A stretch of 39,550 bases of DNA from Caloranaerobacter azorensis DSM 13643. GTDB lineage: Bacteria; Bacillota; Clostridia; Tissierellales; Thermohalobacteraceae. Positions 1-7,477 of the stretch are shown in pieces (position 1 is the first letter of the stretch; every line of letters starts with the position of its first letter). The notes beneath the pieces are model-generated. The model was not told where the DNA came from. It saw nothing but the letters and a program-made list of their open reading frames with translations, and made no database searches. Both the position numbers and the translations under genes were made by a program. The stretch lies in contig NZ_FQXO01000017.1 of assembly GCF_900129995.1 (NCBI RefSeq), forward strand, positions 1 to 39,550. Reading direction: 5' to 3'.

Positions 1-309
1 GTAATATTTTATCAGCAAAAATTTTTCTGGTCATTTGGTAAATATATGGTAAGGAATAAAGAAGCTATAGAAAGATTTATAAACTTAATAGCTATAAGTT
101 TTACTTTTGTTTCAGTATTACCCTTTATCAGTAATAGATTTTCTGATTACAAATTTGAAAGCCCACAAGTTATAAAACGAATGATTTCAGAAAGAGTAAT
201 AAAAGAATTAATTTTTGATAGTTTCGTATCTTCGCTCGAAAATAGAAAAATTTATTCTGTAGTTTCCAAATGCGTTAAAAACTTTATATACAATGACTTT
301 GTGGCTTAA
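1..309 (+). CDS. Transposase, C-terminal part (cut by window edge)
   Basis: The reading frame is open from base 1, so the gene enters from the left and only about the last 102 residues are present. The fragment has the aromatic-rich stretch FFWSFGKYMVRNKEAIERF followed by a hydrophobic segment. This resembles the end of DDE transposases of the IS4-like type (RY/KY-V-R-x-K-x-A-I-E-R-F near the last catalytic helix). The first ATG (base 46) is internal to this homology and is not a start. The sequence after the stop codon up to about base 335 is probably the right end of the element, because a duplicated leader segment begins at 336. Family assignment is from memory of the motif; whether the full element is intact cannot be seen. 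Confidence 0.6.
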   Translation, partial: VIFYQQKFFWSFGKYMVRNKEAIERFINLIAISFTFVSVLPFISNRFSDYKFESPQVIKRMISERVIKELIFDSFVSSLENRKIYSVVSKCVKNFIYNDFVA

Positions 310-335
310 TTAATCTTGTAAACTGGTGTTATTAA

Positions 336-409
336 TTTTACACAAATTAATTATTCTAAACCATTTATCTACCTAACAAAGTATTATCCTAATCTTACAC
401 TTTTGTAAC
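336..409 (-). repeat. Duplicated leader segment, copy A (homologous to 3311-3384)
   Basis: This ~74-bp stretch aligns without large gaps to 3311-3384, the leader of the sensor kinase gene. Shared blocks include TTTTACACAA at the left, AACCATTTAT in the middle and TTTTGTAAC at the right. Both copies hold a TTACA-N4-TGTAA palindrome near the right end. Read leftwards (the kinase direction) it looks like a regulated promoter/leader, but here it runs into the 3' end of the transposase fragment instead of a gene. Homology stops at base 336, where the insertion element probably begins. Confidence 0.6.
395..408 (-). promoter_or_regulatory. BceR-type operator, orphan copy
   Basis: TTACA-CTTT-TGTAA is a perfect 5+4+5 palindrome fitting the TNACA-N4-TGTAA site known for BceR-like response regulators of Bacillus (from memory). 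No gene starts downstream of it in the window; its original target was probably separated from it by the transposase element. Confidence 0.5.
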
Positions 410-413
410 TTTA

Positions 414-441
414 AAAGAAAAAAGGATCTCAAAAGAGATCC
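414..441 (-). terminator. Rho-independent terminator of the redox operon
   Basis: On the minus strand GGATCTC-TTTT-GAGATCC is followed directly by TTTTTTCTTTT. It lies downstream of the leftward polyferredoxin gene, with the palindromic repeat 448-686 between the stop codon and this hairpin. Confidence 0.75.
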
Positions 442-447
442 GTAAAC

Positions 448-686
448 TGTTGACAAACTTATTCTCTTAAGTATTTTATGAAAATGAAAGCGAATGCTTG
501 AAAGAATTTAGCTAAAAAACTAGGTGAAAATTTTTAGAAAATCCGTAGATTTGACAGGATGTCAAATCAGCATCCTACAAGACAGGAGGTCTTGATTAGG
601 TGCGTTAGGATTTTCTAAAAATTTGAACCTTTAGTTTTTTCTAAATTCGTCCGCATGAGCGCCATTTTCATAAAATATCTTGCTTT
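448..686 (+). repeat. Palindromic repeat element, copy 1 (MITE-like)
   Basis: Imperfect long palindrome about 239 bp long, homologous to 30305-30548 in reverse orientation. The left end is TGTTGACAAA (448-457), followed by an ATTTTATGAAAATGA block and a GAATTTAG block. The mirrored blocks CTAAATTC and CATTTTCATAAAATAT close the right side. Inner arms AAAATTTTTAGAAAATCC and GGATTTTCTAAAAATTT also pair. The centre carries two hairpins: GATTTGAC/GTCAAATC with loop AGGAT (548-568) and CAAGAC/GTCTTG with loop AGGAG (578-594). The right end overlaps the last codons and stop of the polyferredoxin gene. No transposase is inside, so it is non-autonomous or an RNA element. Confidence 0.8.
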
Positions 687-1498
687 ATTGCATTATTTGA
701 ACAATTATCGATGCATTCCCCACATCTTATACATTCTAAACTATTTGGATTTTTATAAACCTCAATATCTAATTTACATTTTTTTGCGCAATTTCCACAC
801 TCTGTACATTTACTTGAATCTATATCTAATCTATATACACTAATAGGATTAAATAGCGAATATATTGCACCTAATGGACATATAAATCTGCAAAACGGCC
901 TGAATATAATTATAGATAATATAATGACTATGATTAACAATGCTACCTTCCATGCAAATATAAAACCTACGATCGATCTCAATGATTTATTTAAAATAAC
1001 AAGAGGTATACCACCTTCAAGAGTTCCGACAGGACATATATATTTGCAAAATGTCGGGAAACCAATTCCCATATCATTAACCCAAAACATAGGCATTAAA
1101 ATTACAAATATGACTAATATAAAATATTTTAAATACTTTAGTTTCTGAAATTTTTTGCTTACTTTTAATTTAGGAGAAGGTATTTTATAAAGTAACTCTT
1201 CTATTAATCCAAAAGGACACAACCAACCACATACAAACCTTCCTAATAAAACTCCTATCAATGTAAGAAAGCCTACTACATAAAACGAAAATTTATACTT
1301 TACATCAGATATAATCAATTGTAATGAACCAATAGGGCAAAAACCTAATGCTCCCGGACATGAATAACAATTAAGTCCGGGAACACATATTCTCTTCAAA
1401 TCTCCATTGTAAATACTTCCATTATAAAAACCTTTAAAATAACCATTTGTCCCTATACTAGCCATTATTTGAACTAATTTTCTCTTTATCCTACCCAA
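668..1498 (-). CDS. NapH-like membrane 4Fe-4S polyferredoxin
   Basis: Predicted 276-aa membrane electron-transfer protein. It contains the family signatures CVPGLNCYSCPGALGFCP, CGWLCPFGLIEEL and CRFICPLGAIYSLF set among several hydrophobic helices, then two C-terminal 4Fe-4S motifs (CTECGNCAKKC and CIRCGECIDNC). NapH/CcdA-associated proteins of this kind pass electrons across or along the membrane; the neighbours suggest a partner in an extracytoplasmic thiol or quinol redox path, which is inference. The start is a TTG that overlaps the stop of the 44-aa CXXC gene by 8 bases, implying translational coupling; the ATG at internal residue 12 would cut into conserved sequence. The last three codons and the TGA stop lie within the palindromic repeat 448-686. 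Confidence 0.8.
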   Translation of the reverse strand: MGRIKRKLVQIMASIGTNGYFKGFYNGSIYNGDLKRICVPGLNCYSCPGALGFCPIGSLQLIISDVKYKFSFYVVGFLTLIGVLLGRFVCGWLCPFGLIEELLYKIPSPKLKVSKKFQKLKYLKYFILVIFVILMPMFWVNDMGIGFPTFCKYICPVGTLEGGIPLVILNKSLRSIVGFIFAWKVALLIIVIILSIIIFRPFCRFICPLGAIYSLFNPISVYRLDIDSSKCTECGNCAKKCKLDIEVYKNPNSLECIRCGECIDNCSNNAIKQDIL

Positions 1499-1625
1499 TC
1501 CCTACACACTCCAAACATATATTTATTGCTTTCATAAGTACCCTTTCTACCTCTCCTCTATATACGCCTAACCCTATAAAGATACCCCCTAAAATAAACA
1601 TAATTCCTCTTATTTTATTTCTCAT
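1491..1625 (-). CDS. CD1871A-type small CXXC-motif protein
   Basis: A 44-codon gene in the leftward redox cluster. It begins MRNKIRGIMFILGG, has one hydrophobic N-terminal helix, then GVYRGEVERV, and ends KAINICLECVGIG with the CxxC pair near the C terminus. This matches the short clostridial 'CD1871A family CXXC motif-containing protein' pattern as I recall it, including the R-G-E-V and N-I-C-L-E-C-x-G-I-G signatures. The function of the family is not established; the membrane anchor plus CxxC suggests a thiol redox partner of the adjacent TlpA-like lipoprotein. It starts 9 bases after the TlpA stop and overlaps the polyferredoxin start, so the three genes are one operon. Confidence 0.8.
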   Translation of the reverse strand: MRNKIRGIMFILGGIFIGLGVYRGEVERVLMKAINICLECVGIG

Positions 1626-1634
1626 ATTATTCAC

Positions 1635-2162
1635 CTACTGCACATTTTTTAAGATTTCTTCTATTATCTTTTTATAACCCTCTTTACTTCTTGAACCAAT
1701 TACTATTTCTCCAACAATTTCACCTTTACTGTTAACAAATATAGATACAGGAACTACCGTTATTCTACCTACAAAATCGTTCACAAATTTTTCATTTGGA
1801 ATAATATTTACAAACGTTACACCAGATTTTCTTAAAATATCTAATGCATAAATCTCATTATTAATACCATCAGCAACAATTCCTATAATATTTACTCCTT
1901 TATTTTTCATTTCAGTATGCAATGCCTGCAAATCTGGCAGCTCTTCTATACATGCACCACAACCTGTAGACCAAACATTTAACATTGTAAGTTTTTTATC
2001 TTTAAATATTTCATTATTAACTTTATCACCATTTACACTTTTAAGTTCAAACTGGGGCATAACTTTCAAATCCTCTAAAGAAGCCTGTTCTTTTTTTGTA
2101 CTACATCCTACAATATTTACTCCTAATACAAGTATTAATATGAAACTAACTATTTTTTTCAT
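1635..2162 (-). CDS. TlpA/ResA-like thiol-disulfide oxidoreductase lipoprotein
   Basis: 175 aa. A lipoprotein signal ends in NIVGC (Cys20), so the protein should be anchored outside the membrane. The thioredoxin fold of the AhpC/TSA-TlpA type follows: the LNVWSTGCGACIEELP segment gives the CxxC pair Cys68/Cys71, and VVPVS (Pro138) is the expected cis-proline. Such proteins reduce disulfides or haem-binding cysteines outside the cell. No cytochrome genes are in view, so the substrate is unknown. The gene is first of three with the CXXC peptide and the polyferredoxin, which could supply electrons. A Shine-Dalgarno AAGGGTGAG precedes the ATG. The sensor kinase ends 67 bases upstream without an obvious terminator, so co-transcription is possible. 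Confidence 0.85.
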   Translation of the reverse strand: MKKIVSFILILVLGVNIVGCSTKKEQASLEDLKVMPQFELKSVNGDKVNNEIFKDKKLTMLNVWSTGCGACIEELPDLQALHTEMKNKGVNIIGIVADGINNEIYALDILRKSGVTFVNIIPNEKFVNDFVGRITVVPVSIFVNSKGEIVGEIVIGSRSKEGYKKIIEEILKNVQ

Positions 2163-2229
2163 CTTCTCACCCTTTCAAAAAATAACGTAATGTCAAAAGT
2201 TTAAATCAAACTAATATGTATACTATCTT

Positions 2230-3264
2230 TTACAATTTTGCCACATTAAAATAATCTATAAGTTTAGGAAAATGAATTATAACTTTGGTATATTCTCCGA
2301 ATTTAGATTCTATAGTTATATCATGTCCCAATTTCATCGCCAATCTTTTAGATAAATAAAGTCCCATCCCTGTAGATTTGTAATATTCTCTTCCATTATA
2401 GCCAGTAAATCCTCTATCAAATACTCTCTGTATATCTTCTTTCCTTATTCCTATACCATTATCCTCAATTATAAGTCTCTTTTCTCTTTCATCTTTCTCA
2501 ACATAAATCTTTATACACCCTCCTTTGTCCGTATATTTTAATGAATTATCTATAATTTGATTAATAATAAATATTAGCCATTTCTTATCAGTGTTTACAT
2601 TCATATTTATATTTTCGATATTGATTTTAATTTTTTTATTTATAAAAGTTTTAGCATGTTTTTTAATAACCTCTTTCACGACTCTTTCTATATCTATTTC
2701 ACTTATCAAATAATCCTTTGAAAAATCATCTATCCTTGAATAATATAACGCCTGCTCTACATATTTTTCTATTTTATCAATCTCCTCTTCCAAACTGTCT
2801 AATATCTCTTCTTTAGACTTTGTCATACTATTTTCTATAATTAATCTACTCACTGCAATAGGAGTTTTAATTTCATGTACCCATGAAGTAATAAATTCTA
2901 GGTTTTCTCTTTTTTCCTCATATAATTTCTCTATCTTCTTGTTCTGTTGATTATATATACTTATTAAAAGTTCATTATATAAACTATGTATATAAGTATT
3001 AGGATTAGGTAAACTATTAATTATATCTTCTCTTTGATTTTTTATAATATAATTTATATCTTCGTAATACCTTTTATATAATAAATACTCTCCTATTAAA
3101 TAAAGCAAAAATAAAACAAATGAAACGAAATTTATATACAATATATTACCTATACTCACCTTTACTGTTATATCTAAATATATTACTAACGATATGAATA
3201 ACATTAAAATAATATAGAACAAAATTAGATATTTTTTATCCAATATATATTTTTTAAAATCCAT
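2230..3264 (-). CDS. BceS-like intramembrane-sensing histidine kinase (orphan)
   Basis: About 344 aa. Two transmembrane helices (about residues 12-29 and 39-62) are joined by a very short loop and there is no extracellular sensor domain, as in BceS/intramembrane-sensing kinases that partner with peptide-antibiotic ABC transporters. The phospho-acceptor is in SWVHEIKTPIAV (His130). N box NQIIDNSLKYT and G boxes IIEDNGIGI and STGMGLYLSKRLA complete the ATPase. I chose the second ATG because AGGTGAG is correctly spaced for it; a GTG three codons earlier is possible. Its leader carries a perfect TTACA-N4-TGTAA palindrome. The usual adjacent response regulator and BceAB transporter are absent. It could be co-transcribed with the downstream redox genes. 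Confidence 0.85.
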   Translation of the reverse strand: MDFKKYILDKKYLILFYIILMLFISLVIYLDITVKVSIGNILYINFVSFVLFLLYLIGEYLLYKRYYEDINYIIKNQREDIINSLPNPNTYIHSLYNELLISIYNQQNKKIEKLYEEKRENLEFITSWVHEIKTPIAVSRLIIENSMTKSKEEILDSLEEEIDKIEKYVEQALYYSRIDDFSKDYLISEIDIERVVKEVIKKHAKTFINKKIKINIENINMNVNTDKKWLIFIINQIIDNSLKYTDKGGCIKIYVEKDEREKRLIIEDNGIGIRKEDIQRVFDRGFTGYNGREYYKSTGMGLYLSKRLAMKLGHDITIESKFGEYTKVIIHFPKLIDYFNVAKL

Positions 3265-3310
3265 CATACTCACCTACATATACTTTATCTTATTTTATAT
3301 TCTAGCTGTA

Positions 3311-3384
3311 TTTTACACAAACTCAAAATTTTTAACCATTTATTCATCTAACAAAATCCTATTTTAACCTTACATTTTTGTAAC
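3311..3384 (-). repeat. Duplicated leader segment, copy B (sensor-kinase leader)
   Basis: Homologous to 336-409. It ends 38 bases before the kinase ribosome site region and holds the operator 3370-3383. The shared sequence covers operator and leader, not coding sequence, so it is a duplicated control region rather than a mobile element. Confidence 0.6.
3370..3383 (-). promoter_or_regulatory. BceR-type operator before the sensor kinase
   Basis: TTACA-TTTT-TGTAA, a perfect palindrome of the TNACA-N4-TGTAA form, lies about 106 bases upstream of the kinase start on its coding side. It suggests autoregulation through a BceR-like regulator encoded elsewhere. The rest of the 3274-3589 gap holds only AT-rich sequence and the hairpin at 3536-3566. 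Confidence 0.55.
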
Positions 3385-3535
3385 GTATCATAACAAACAT
3401 TCTATGAAAATAATAATATTTTAAATATTACATATTGTCTTATTTGTTATTTCATTAATTACTATAAAAAACTATATTCTTAATCCCCATAAATTTCTAA
3501 TATATTTTTTCATACATATGCAAAAAATAAATATG

Positions 3536-3566
3536 AATAAAGGTCAGGAATAATCCTGACCTTATT
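3536..3566. terminator. Hairpin upstream of the small ORF
   Basis: GGTCAGGA-ATAA-TCCTGACC (3542-3561), extendable by A/T pairs on both sides to about 13 pairs with one bulge. It lacks a strong T-run on either strand, so it may be a weak terminator, an attenuator or a processing site in front of the gene at 3590. Confidence 0.4.
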
Positions 3567-3589
3567 AATTAAAAGTAGAGGTGCAAAAT

Positions 3590-3850
3590 ATGAAAAAAGC
3601 AAAAAATAATAATTTACAATCTCCCGAACCTATCGAATTAAAAAATATAGCTGAAATAAAAAAACAAATGGGAACATTATATACTGATATAACACCAGAA
3701 GGATATACTAATAATGCTAATGGGAAAAATACAATGCCTTATACTCATACTTCTTCAACTATAAATGGTGATTTTTATATGAATTATCCAGAGCTGTTCA
3801 ACTTTAACTACGAAATCCCTACTGTTCATTTATTTGAATACAAAAGATAA
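3590..3850 (+). CDS. Small protein of unknown function (86 aa)
   Basis: I do not recognise this protein. A good ribosome site (AGAGGTG, 6 bases before the ATG at 3590) supports it. A GTG at 3581 would extend it by three residues but lies inside that ribosome site. The N terminus is lysine/asparagine-rich (MKKAKNNNLQSPEP), there is no signal peptide or membrane helix, and the C-terminal half is rich in Asn, Tyr, Phe and Thr (GDFYMNYPELFNFNYEIP). That composition is reminiscent of spore or cell-surface structural proteins, but this is only an impression. It stands alone between a hairpin at 3536-3566 and a strong hairpin at 3855-3880. Confidence 0.55.
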   Translation: MKKAKNNNLQSPEPIELKNIAEIKKQMGTLYTDITPEGYTNNANGKNTMPYTHTSSTINGDFYMNYPELFNFNYEIPTVHLFEYKR

Positions 3851-3854
3851 TAAT

Positions 3855-3880
3855 ATGGCTTAGCGCTTATGCTAAGCCAT
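3855..3880. terminator. Bidirectional hairpin between small ORF and aldehyde dehydrogenase
   Basis: A 10-bp perfect stem, ATGGCTTAGC / GCTAAGCCAT, with loop GCTTAT. It separates two convergent genes. T-rich sequence follows on both strands but is interrupted, so termination is likely rather than certain. A solo end of the palindromic repeat directly abuts it. Confidence 0.6.
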
Positions 3881-3883
3881 AGT

Positions 3884-3923
3884 TTGTTTACAAAGCAGAA
3901 TATTTTATGAAAATGACGCTCAT
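3884..3923 (+). repeat. Solo end of the palindromic repeat family
   Basis: 40 bp matching the first 40 bp of copy 2 (30304-30345): TTGTTTACAAAG, then ATATTTTATGAAAATGACGC and TCAT, after which homology stops 12 bases before the aldehyde dehydrogenase stop codon. It is a remnant or a half-element lacking the centre and the other arm. As with the full copies it lies between a stop codon and a terminator hairpin. Confidence 0.65.
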
Positions 3924-3935
3924 ATTAAACCAAAA

Positions 3936-5306
3936 TTACTTCAATATTTTCTTCAATAAATTAATCTTATTTTTATATGGTGGATACCTAAGAGATATAT
4001 CTATCAAATTAGATTTTTTTAACACACTTTTTTTATGTGAAAAAGTATCAAAACTCGCTTTCCCATGATAATTGCCCATGCCACTATTTCCAACACCGCC
4101 AAAAGGAAGATATGGTGTAGCAAGATGCACTATAGTATCGTTTATACAGCCTCCACCAAAAGAAATTTCTCTTATTACACGTTCTTGTTTTTCTTTATTA
4201 TTTGAAAAATAATATAGAGCTAAAGGTTTGGGACGAATATTAACAATTTTTATCACTTCATCTAATTTTTCAAACATTAATATAGGTAATATCGGTCCAA
4301 ATATTTCCTCCTGCATTATAGAATCTTCCCAGGTTATATTATCTATTATTGTTGGTGCAATATATAATTTTTCTTCATTAAAATCTCCACCATATAACAC
4401 ATCTCCATCTTTCAATAGATTCTTTAATCTATTGAAATGCTTTATATTAACAATTCTTGGGTAATCCTCACTTTTCAAAGGATTTTCCCCAAAAAACTCT
4501 TTTATAAACTTGATAGCATTTTTTATAAAATCGTCTTTTATGTTTTTATGAAGATATAAATAATCAGGAGCTACACAAGTCTGCCCAGCATTTAAAAATT
4601 TCCCCCATACAATTCTCTTTGCAGCTAATTCAACATCTGCATCTTCATCTACTATACATGGACTTTTCCCACCTAATTCAAGTGTAATAGGCGTTAAATG
4701 CTTTGAAGCAGCTTCCATCACAATTTTGCCTACATTAACGCTACCTGTAAAAAAGATATAATCAAATTTTTCTTCAAGAAGAGCCTTATTTACCTCAATT
4801 CCACCTTCAATTACAGCTATAAATTCTTCTTCAAAGTTGTCGGAAATAATTTTAGAAATTATTTTAGAAGTATTAGGAGAATATTCAGAAGGTTTTATAA
4901 TAGAACAGTTTCCAGCAGAAATAGAACCTATAAGCGGAGCCATAACTAATTGAAATGGATAGTTCCAGGGAGCAATAATTAAAGTTACACCATAAGGTTC
5001 CGAATAAATATAACTTTTTGATATAAATTGAGTTATTGGAGTTTTTACTCTTTTAGGCTTAGTCCAGTATCTTAGATTCTTTATAATATATCCTATTTCA
5101 TCTAATACAATTCCTATTTCAGTTTCATATCCCTCAAAATCAGATTTGTTTAAATCTTCCTTTAAAGCCCTTAAAATCAATTTTTCATTTTCTATTATTG
5201 CACTTTTTAATACTTTTAACATATTAATTCTAAAATTTATATCTAACGTAATACCTCTTTCAAAATATTTTCTCTGCCTGTCAATTAATTCTTTTATTTC
5301 ATTCAT
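3936..5306 (-). CDS. NAD(P)-dependent aldehyde dehydrogenase, class-3 type
   Basis: 456 aa, the usual length for the ALDH3-like (YwdH/AldH) group, which oxidises fatty or aromatic aldehydes to acids. The catalytic Cys244 lies in FLNAGQTCVAPDY and the general base Glu210 in TLELGGKSP. Asn115 of APWNYPFQLV stabilises the oxyanion and Lys138 of IIKPSE binds the cofactor. FFTGSVNVGK is the nucleotide-fold glycine motif and EEIFGPILP the C-terminal signature. It is transcribed alone: its promoter region is shared back-to-back with the chemoreceptor at 5475 and its end faces the small ORF. The physiological aldehyde cannot be read from the context. Confidence 0.9.
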   Translation of the reverse strand: MNEIKELIDRQRKYFERGITLDINFRINMLKVLKSAIIENEKLILRALKEDLNKSDFEGYETEIGIVLDEIGYIIKNLRYWTKPKRVKTPITQFISKSYIYSEPYGVTLIIAPWNYPFQLVMAPLIGSISAGNCSIIKPSEYSPNTSKIISKIISDNFEEEFIAVIEGGIEVNKALLEEKFDYIFFTGSVNVGKIVMEAASKHLTPITLELGGKSPCIVDEDADVELAAKRIVWGKFLNAGQTCVAPDYLYLHKNIKDDFIKNAIKFIKEFFGENPLKSEDYPRIVNIKHFNRLKNLLKDGDVLYGGDFNEEKLYIAPTIIDNITWEDSIMQEEIFGPILPILMFEKLDEVIKIVNIRPKPLALYYFSNNKEKQERVIREISFGGGCINDTIVHLATPYLPFGGVGNSGMGNYHGKASFDTFSHKKSVLKKSNLIDISLRYPPYKNKINLLKKILK

Positions 5307-5474
5307 ACTAAACTCCCCTTAAAAATAAAGACTTTATTATATTATTATACATATTATCCATAAAAAAGTAAATTAATCTTTTTTGAGCTATTTGAAGGAT
5401 TTACTTATATTTTGTCGAATATCTTAAACTATGTGTTATACTAATATTAGCTTAGTATGTTAGGAGGATTAACA

Positions 5475-7445
5475 TTGAAAAATATAAAATTAAAAACAAA
5501 ACTTATTCTTATAATTACCACACTTGTATTTTTATCTTCAACAGTATCTGGATTAATTTCTTATTCTAATCAAAAAGAAGCTATTTTAAATGAATTAAAA
5601 GATACTAGTAGTAATCTAGCTAAAATATTGTCAAATCAAATCGAAACATTTTTAAATGAAAAAATCAAATTATTAGAATCAATCTCTAATCTTGATGGTA
5701 TTACTTCTTTAGACAAAGATTCACAAACTAAAATATTAAAATCTATTAAAACTAAACAGCCAGACTTTTCTCTACTTTTTGTAACCAATTTAAAAGGTTA
5801 TCAAATAGCAAGGTCGGACGGTAAAACTTTTTATTCAGATTTATCTAAACGTCAGTACATAAAAGATGTAAAAGAAAAAAAGAGAACAGTAATAAGTGAT
5901 ATATTGATTTCAAAAACTACTGGTAAACCATCTTTAGCAATCGTAACTCCTATTTTTGATAGCGGTAACAAAATGATTGGTATATTAGGTGCTTTTGTAG
6001 ATTTAAGTACTATCGAAAATTTCAGAAAAGAAATAGCTATTGGTAAAACAGGGTTCGCTTTTGTTGTAGATTCTGAAGGTAAAGTGCTTGCTCATCCAGA
6101 TAAAAATGTAATTCAAGAAAGAGTGTCTTATTCTAATATAGAGCCTGTAAAAGAGGTTCTTAAAAAGAAAATCGGAACTACAATATATGAAATCAATGGA
6201 ACAAAATATTACGCTTCATATAGACCTGTATCTATTCTCAATGGAGGTGTAATAGTCCAACAATCATACAAAGAAGCTTTCTCTGCACTTAATAAGGTTA
6301 GATTATCCACAGCTATGATAACAATCATAATCATTTTAGTCGCATCAGCAATTGGATACATATTTTCATTAAGTATAACGAAACCAATATCAAAATTAGT
6401 CTTTTTTGCTAATGGGCTATCCGAAGGGGATTTAACACAAAAAATAAATATAAAGAATAAAGATGAAATAGGTAAACTAGCTTCTGCTTTTGAAAAAATG
6501 AATAATAATCTCAAAAACTTATTAAATAATATCAATATAGCTTCTGAAAAAGTTAATAAAGCAGCATTAAATCTTTCGGAGTCTTCATCTCAAGTGAGTG
6601 AAATATCAGAACAAATATCTGTAGCAATTGACGAACTCGCTTCTGGTAATAGTGCACAAGCTGCTAGCATTGAAAATACTTCTAATTCAGTTAATGAAAT
6701 AGTAAAATCTATTGAAACTATCTCTAATAAATCAATAGAATCTGCTAGAATATCAAATGAATCAAAATTATTAGCTGATCGTGGAATTGAAATAATTAAT
6801 AATCAAAATAACAAACTTAAACAAAGTGCCGAAGCAATTAAAAATGTTTCTAATTCGATAGAAAATCTAAATAAAAAATCTGAAGAAATCAATCAAATAA
6901 CAAATCTTATAAGCTCTATTGCAGAACAAACAAATTTATTAGCTTTAAACGCTTCAATAGAGGCAGCTAGAGCAGGTGAAGCTGGTCGTGGATTTAGTGT
7001 CGTTGCAGATGAAATAAGAAAACTAGCAGAGCAGTCTCAAGAATCTGTTGAACAAATAAACAATATACTAATAGATATGGTTAACGATATTAAAGATGTT
7101 GTATTAATTACAAGAGATACATTAGAAATCTTCAAAGAACAAGAAAGTCTTAGTCAAAATACAACTGATGCATTTTATAAAATCTCCGATTCTATAAATA
7201 AAGTATTACATCAAACTAATGATATTGCTGAAGCTATTGAAAAAGTTAAAAGTGAAACTGACAACATGGTTGATGAAATTCAGAGCATATCAGCAGTTTC
7301 CGAAGAATCTGCTGCAAGTGCCGAAGAAGTAGCTGCTTCAACTCAAGAACAATCATCTTCTATTCAGCAAATATCCGTTGCAGCACAAGAATTAGCAGAA
7401 CTTTCAATTAATCTTGAAAAAGAAGTAAGAAAATTTAAGTTTTAA
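5475..7445 (+). CDS. Methyl-accepting chemotaxis protein with Cache sensor
   Basis: About 656 aa. The start is a TTG preceded by AGGAGG at 5462-5467; an ATG at 5457 lies upstream of that ribosome site and would add six residues. Order: transmembrane helix near residues 9-28, a periplasmic double-Cache-like region to about 275 (motifs [29 protein letters not shown]), second helix about 280-305, HAMP ([20 protein letters not shown]), then the cytoplasmic signalling coiled coil with the invariant tip [19 protein letters not shown]. It should sense a small ligand outside the cell and signal to CheA/CheW, none of which is in the window. A TATACT at 5437-5442 is a possible -10. It stands alone, ending at the terminator 7449-7477. 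Confidence 0.92.
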   Translation: MKNIKLKTKLILIITTLVFLSSTVSGLISYSNQKEAILNELKDTSSNLAKILSNQIETFLNEKIKLLESISNLDGITSLDKDSQTKILKSIKTKQPDFSLLFVTNLKGYQIARSDGKTFYSDLSKRQYIKDVKEKKRTVISDILISKTTGKPSLAIVTPIFDSGNKMIGILGAFVDLSTIENFRKEIAIGKTGFAFVVDSEGKVLAHPDKNVIQERVSYSNIEPVKEVLKKKIGTTIYEINGTKYYASYRPVSILNGGVIVQQSYKEAFSALNKVRLSTAMITIIIILVASAIGYIFSLSITKPISKLVFFANGLSEGDLTQKINIKNKDEIGKLASAFEKMNNNLKNLLNNINIASEKVNKAALNLSESSSQVSEISEQISVAIDELASGNSAQAASIENTSNSVNEIVKSIETISNKSIESARISNESKLLADRGIEIINNQNNKLKQSAEAIKNVSNSIENLNKKSEEINQITNLISSIAEQTNLLALNASIEAARAGEAGRGFSVVADEIRKLAEQSQESVEQINNILIDMVNDIKDVVLITRDTLEIFKEQESLSQNTTDAFYKISDSINKVLHQTNDIAEAIEKVKSETDNMVDEIQSISAVSEESAASAEEVAASTQEQSSSIQQISVAAQELAELSINLEKEVRKFKF

Positions 7446-7448
7446 AAA

Positions 7449-7477
7449 AGAATGGCAAATCTGCCATTCTTTTTTTA
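7449..7477. terminator. Bidirectional terminator between mcp and nrdG
   Basis: GAATGGCA-AATC-TGCCATTC with A-run before and T7 after on the plus strand; on the minus strand the A-run becomes a T-run. It serves both convergent genes and overlaps the last codon of nrdG. Confidence 0.85.

Noticed and set aside
448-686. CRISPR array or tRNA-like structure at the repeats
   Set aside because: There are no regularly spaced direct repeats with unique spacers and no tRNA fold; the structure is one nested inverted repeat.
655-843. Open frame on the plus strand over the repeat end
   Set aside because: Antisense to the polyferredoxin C terminus; no ribosome site and low-complexity I/Y/L composition.
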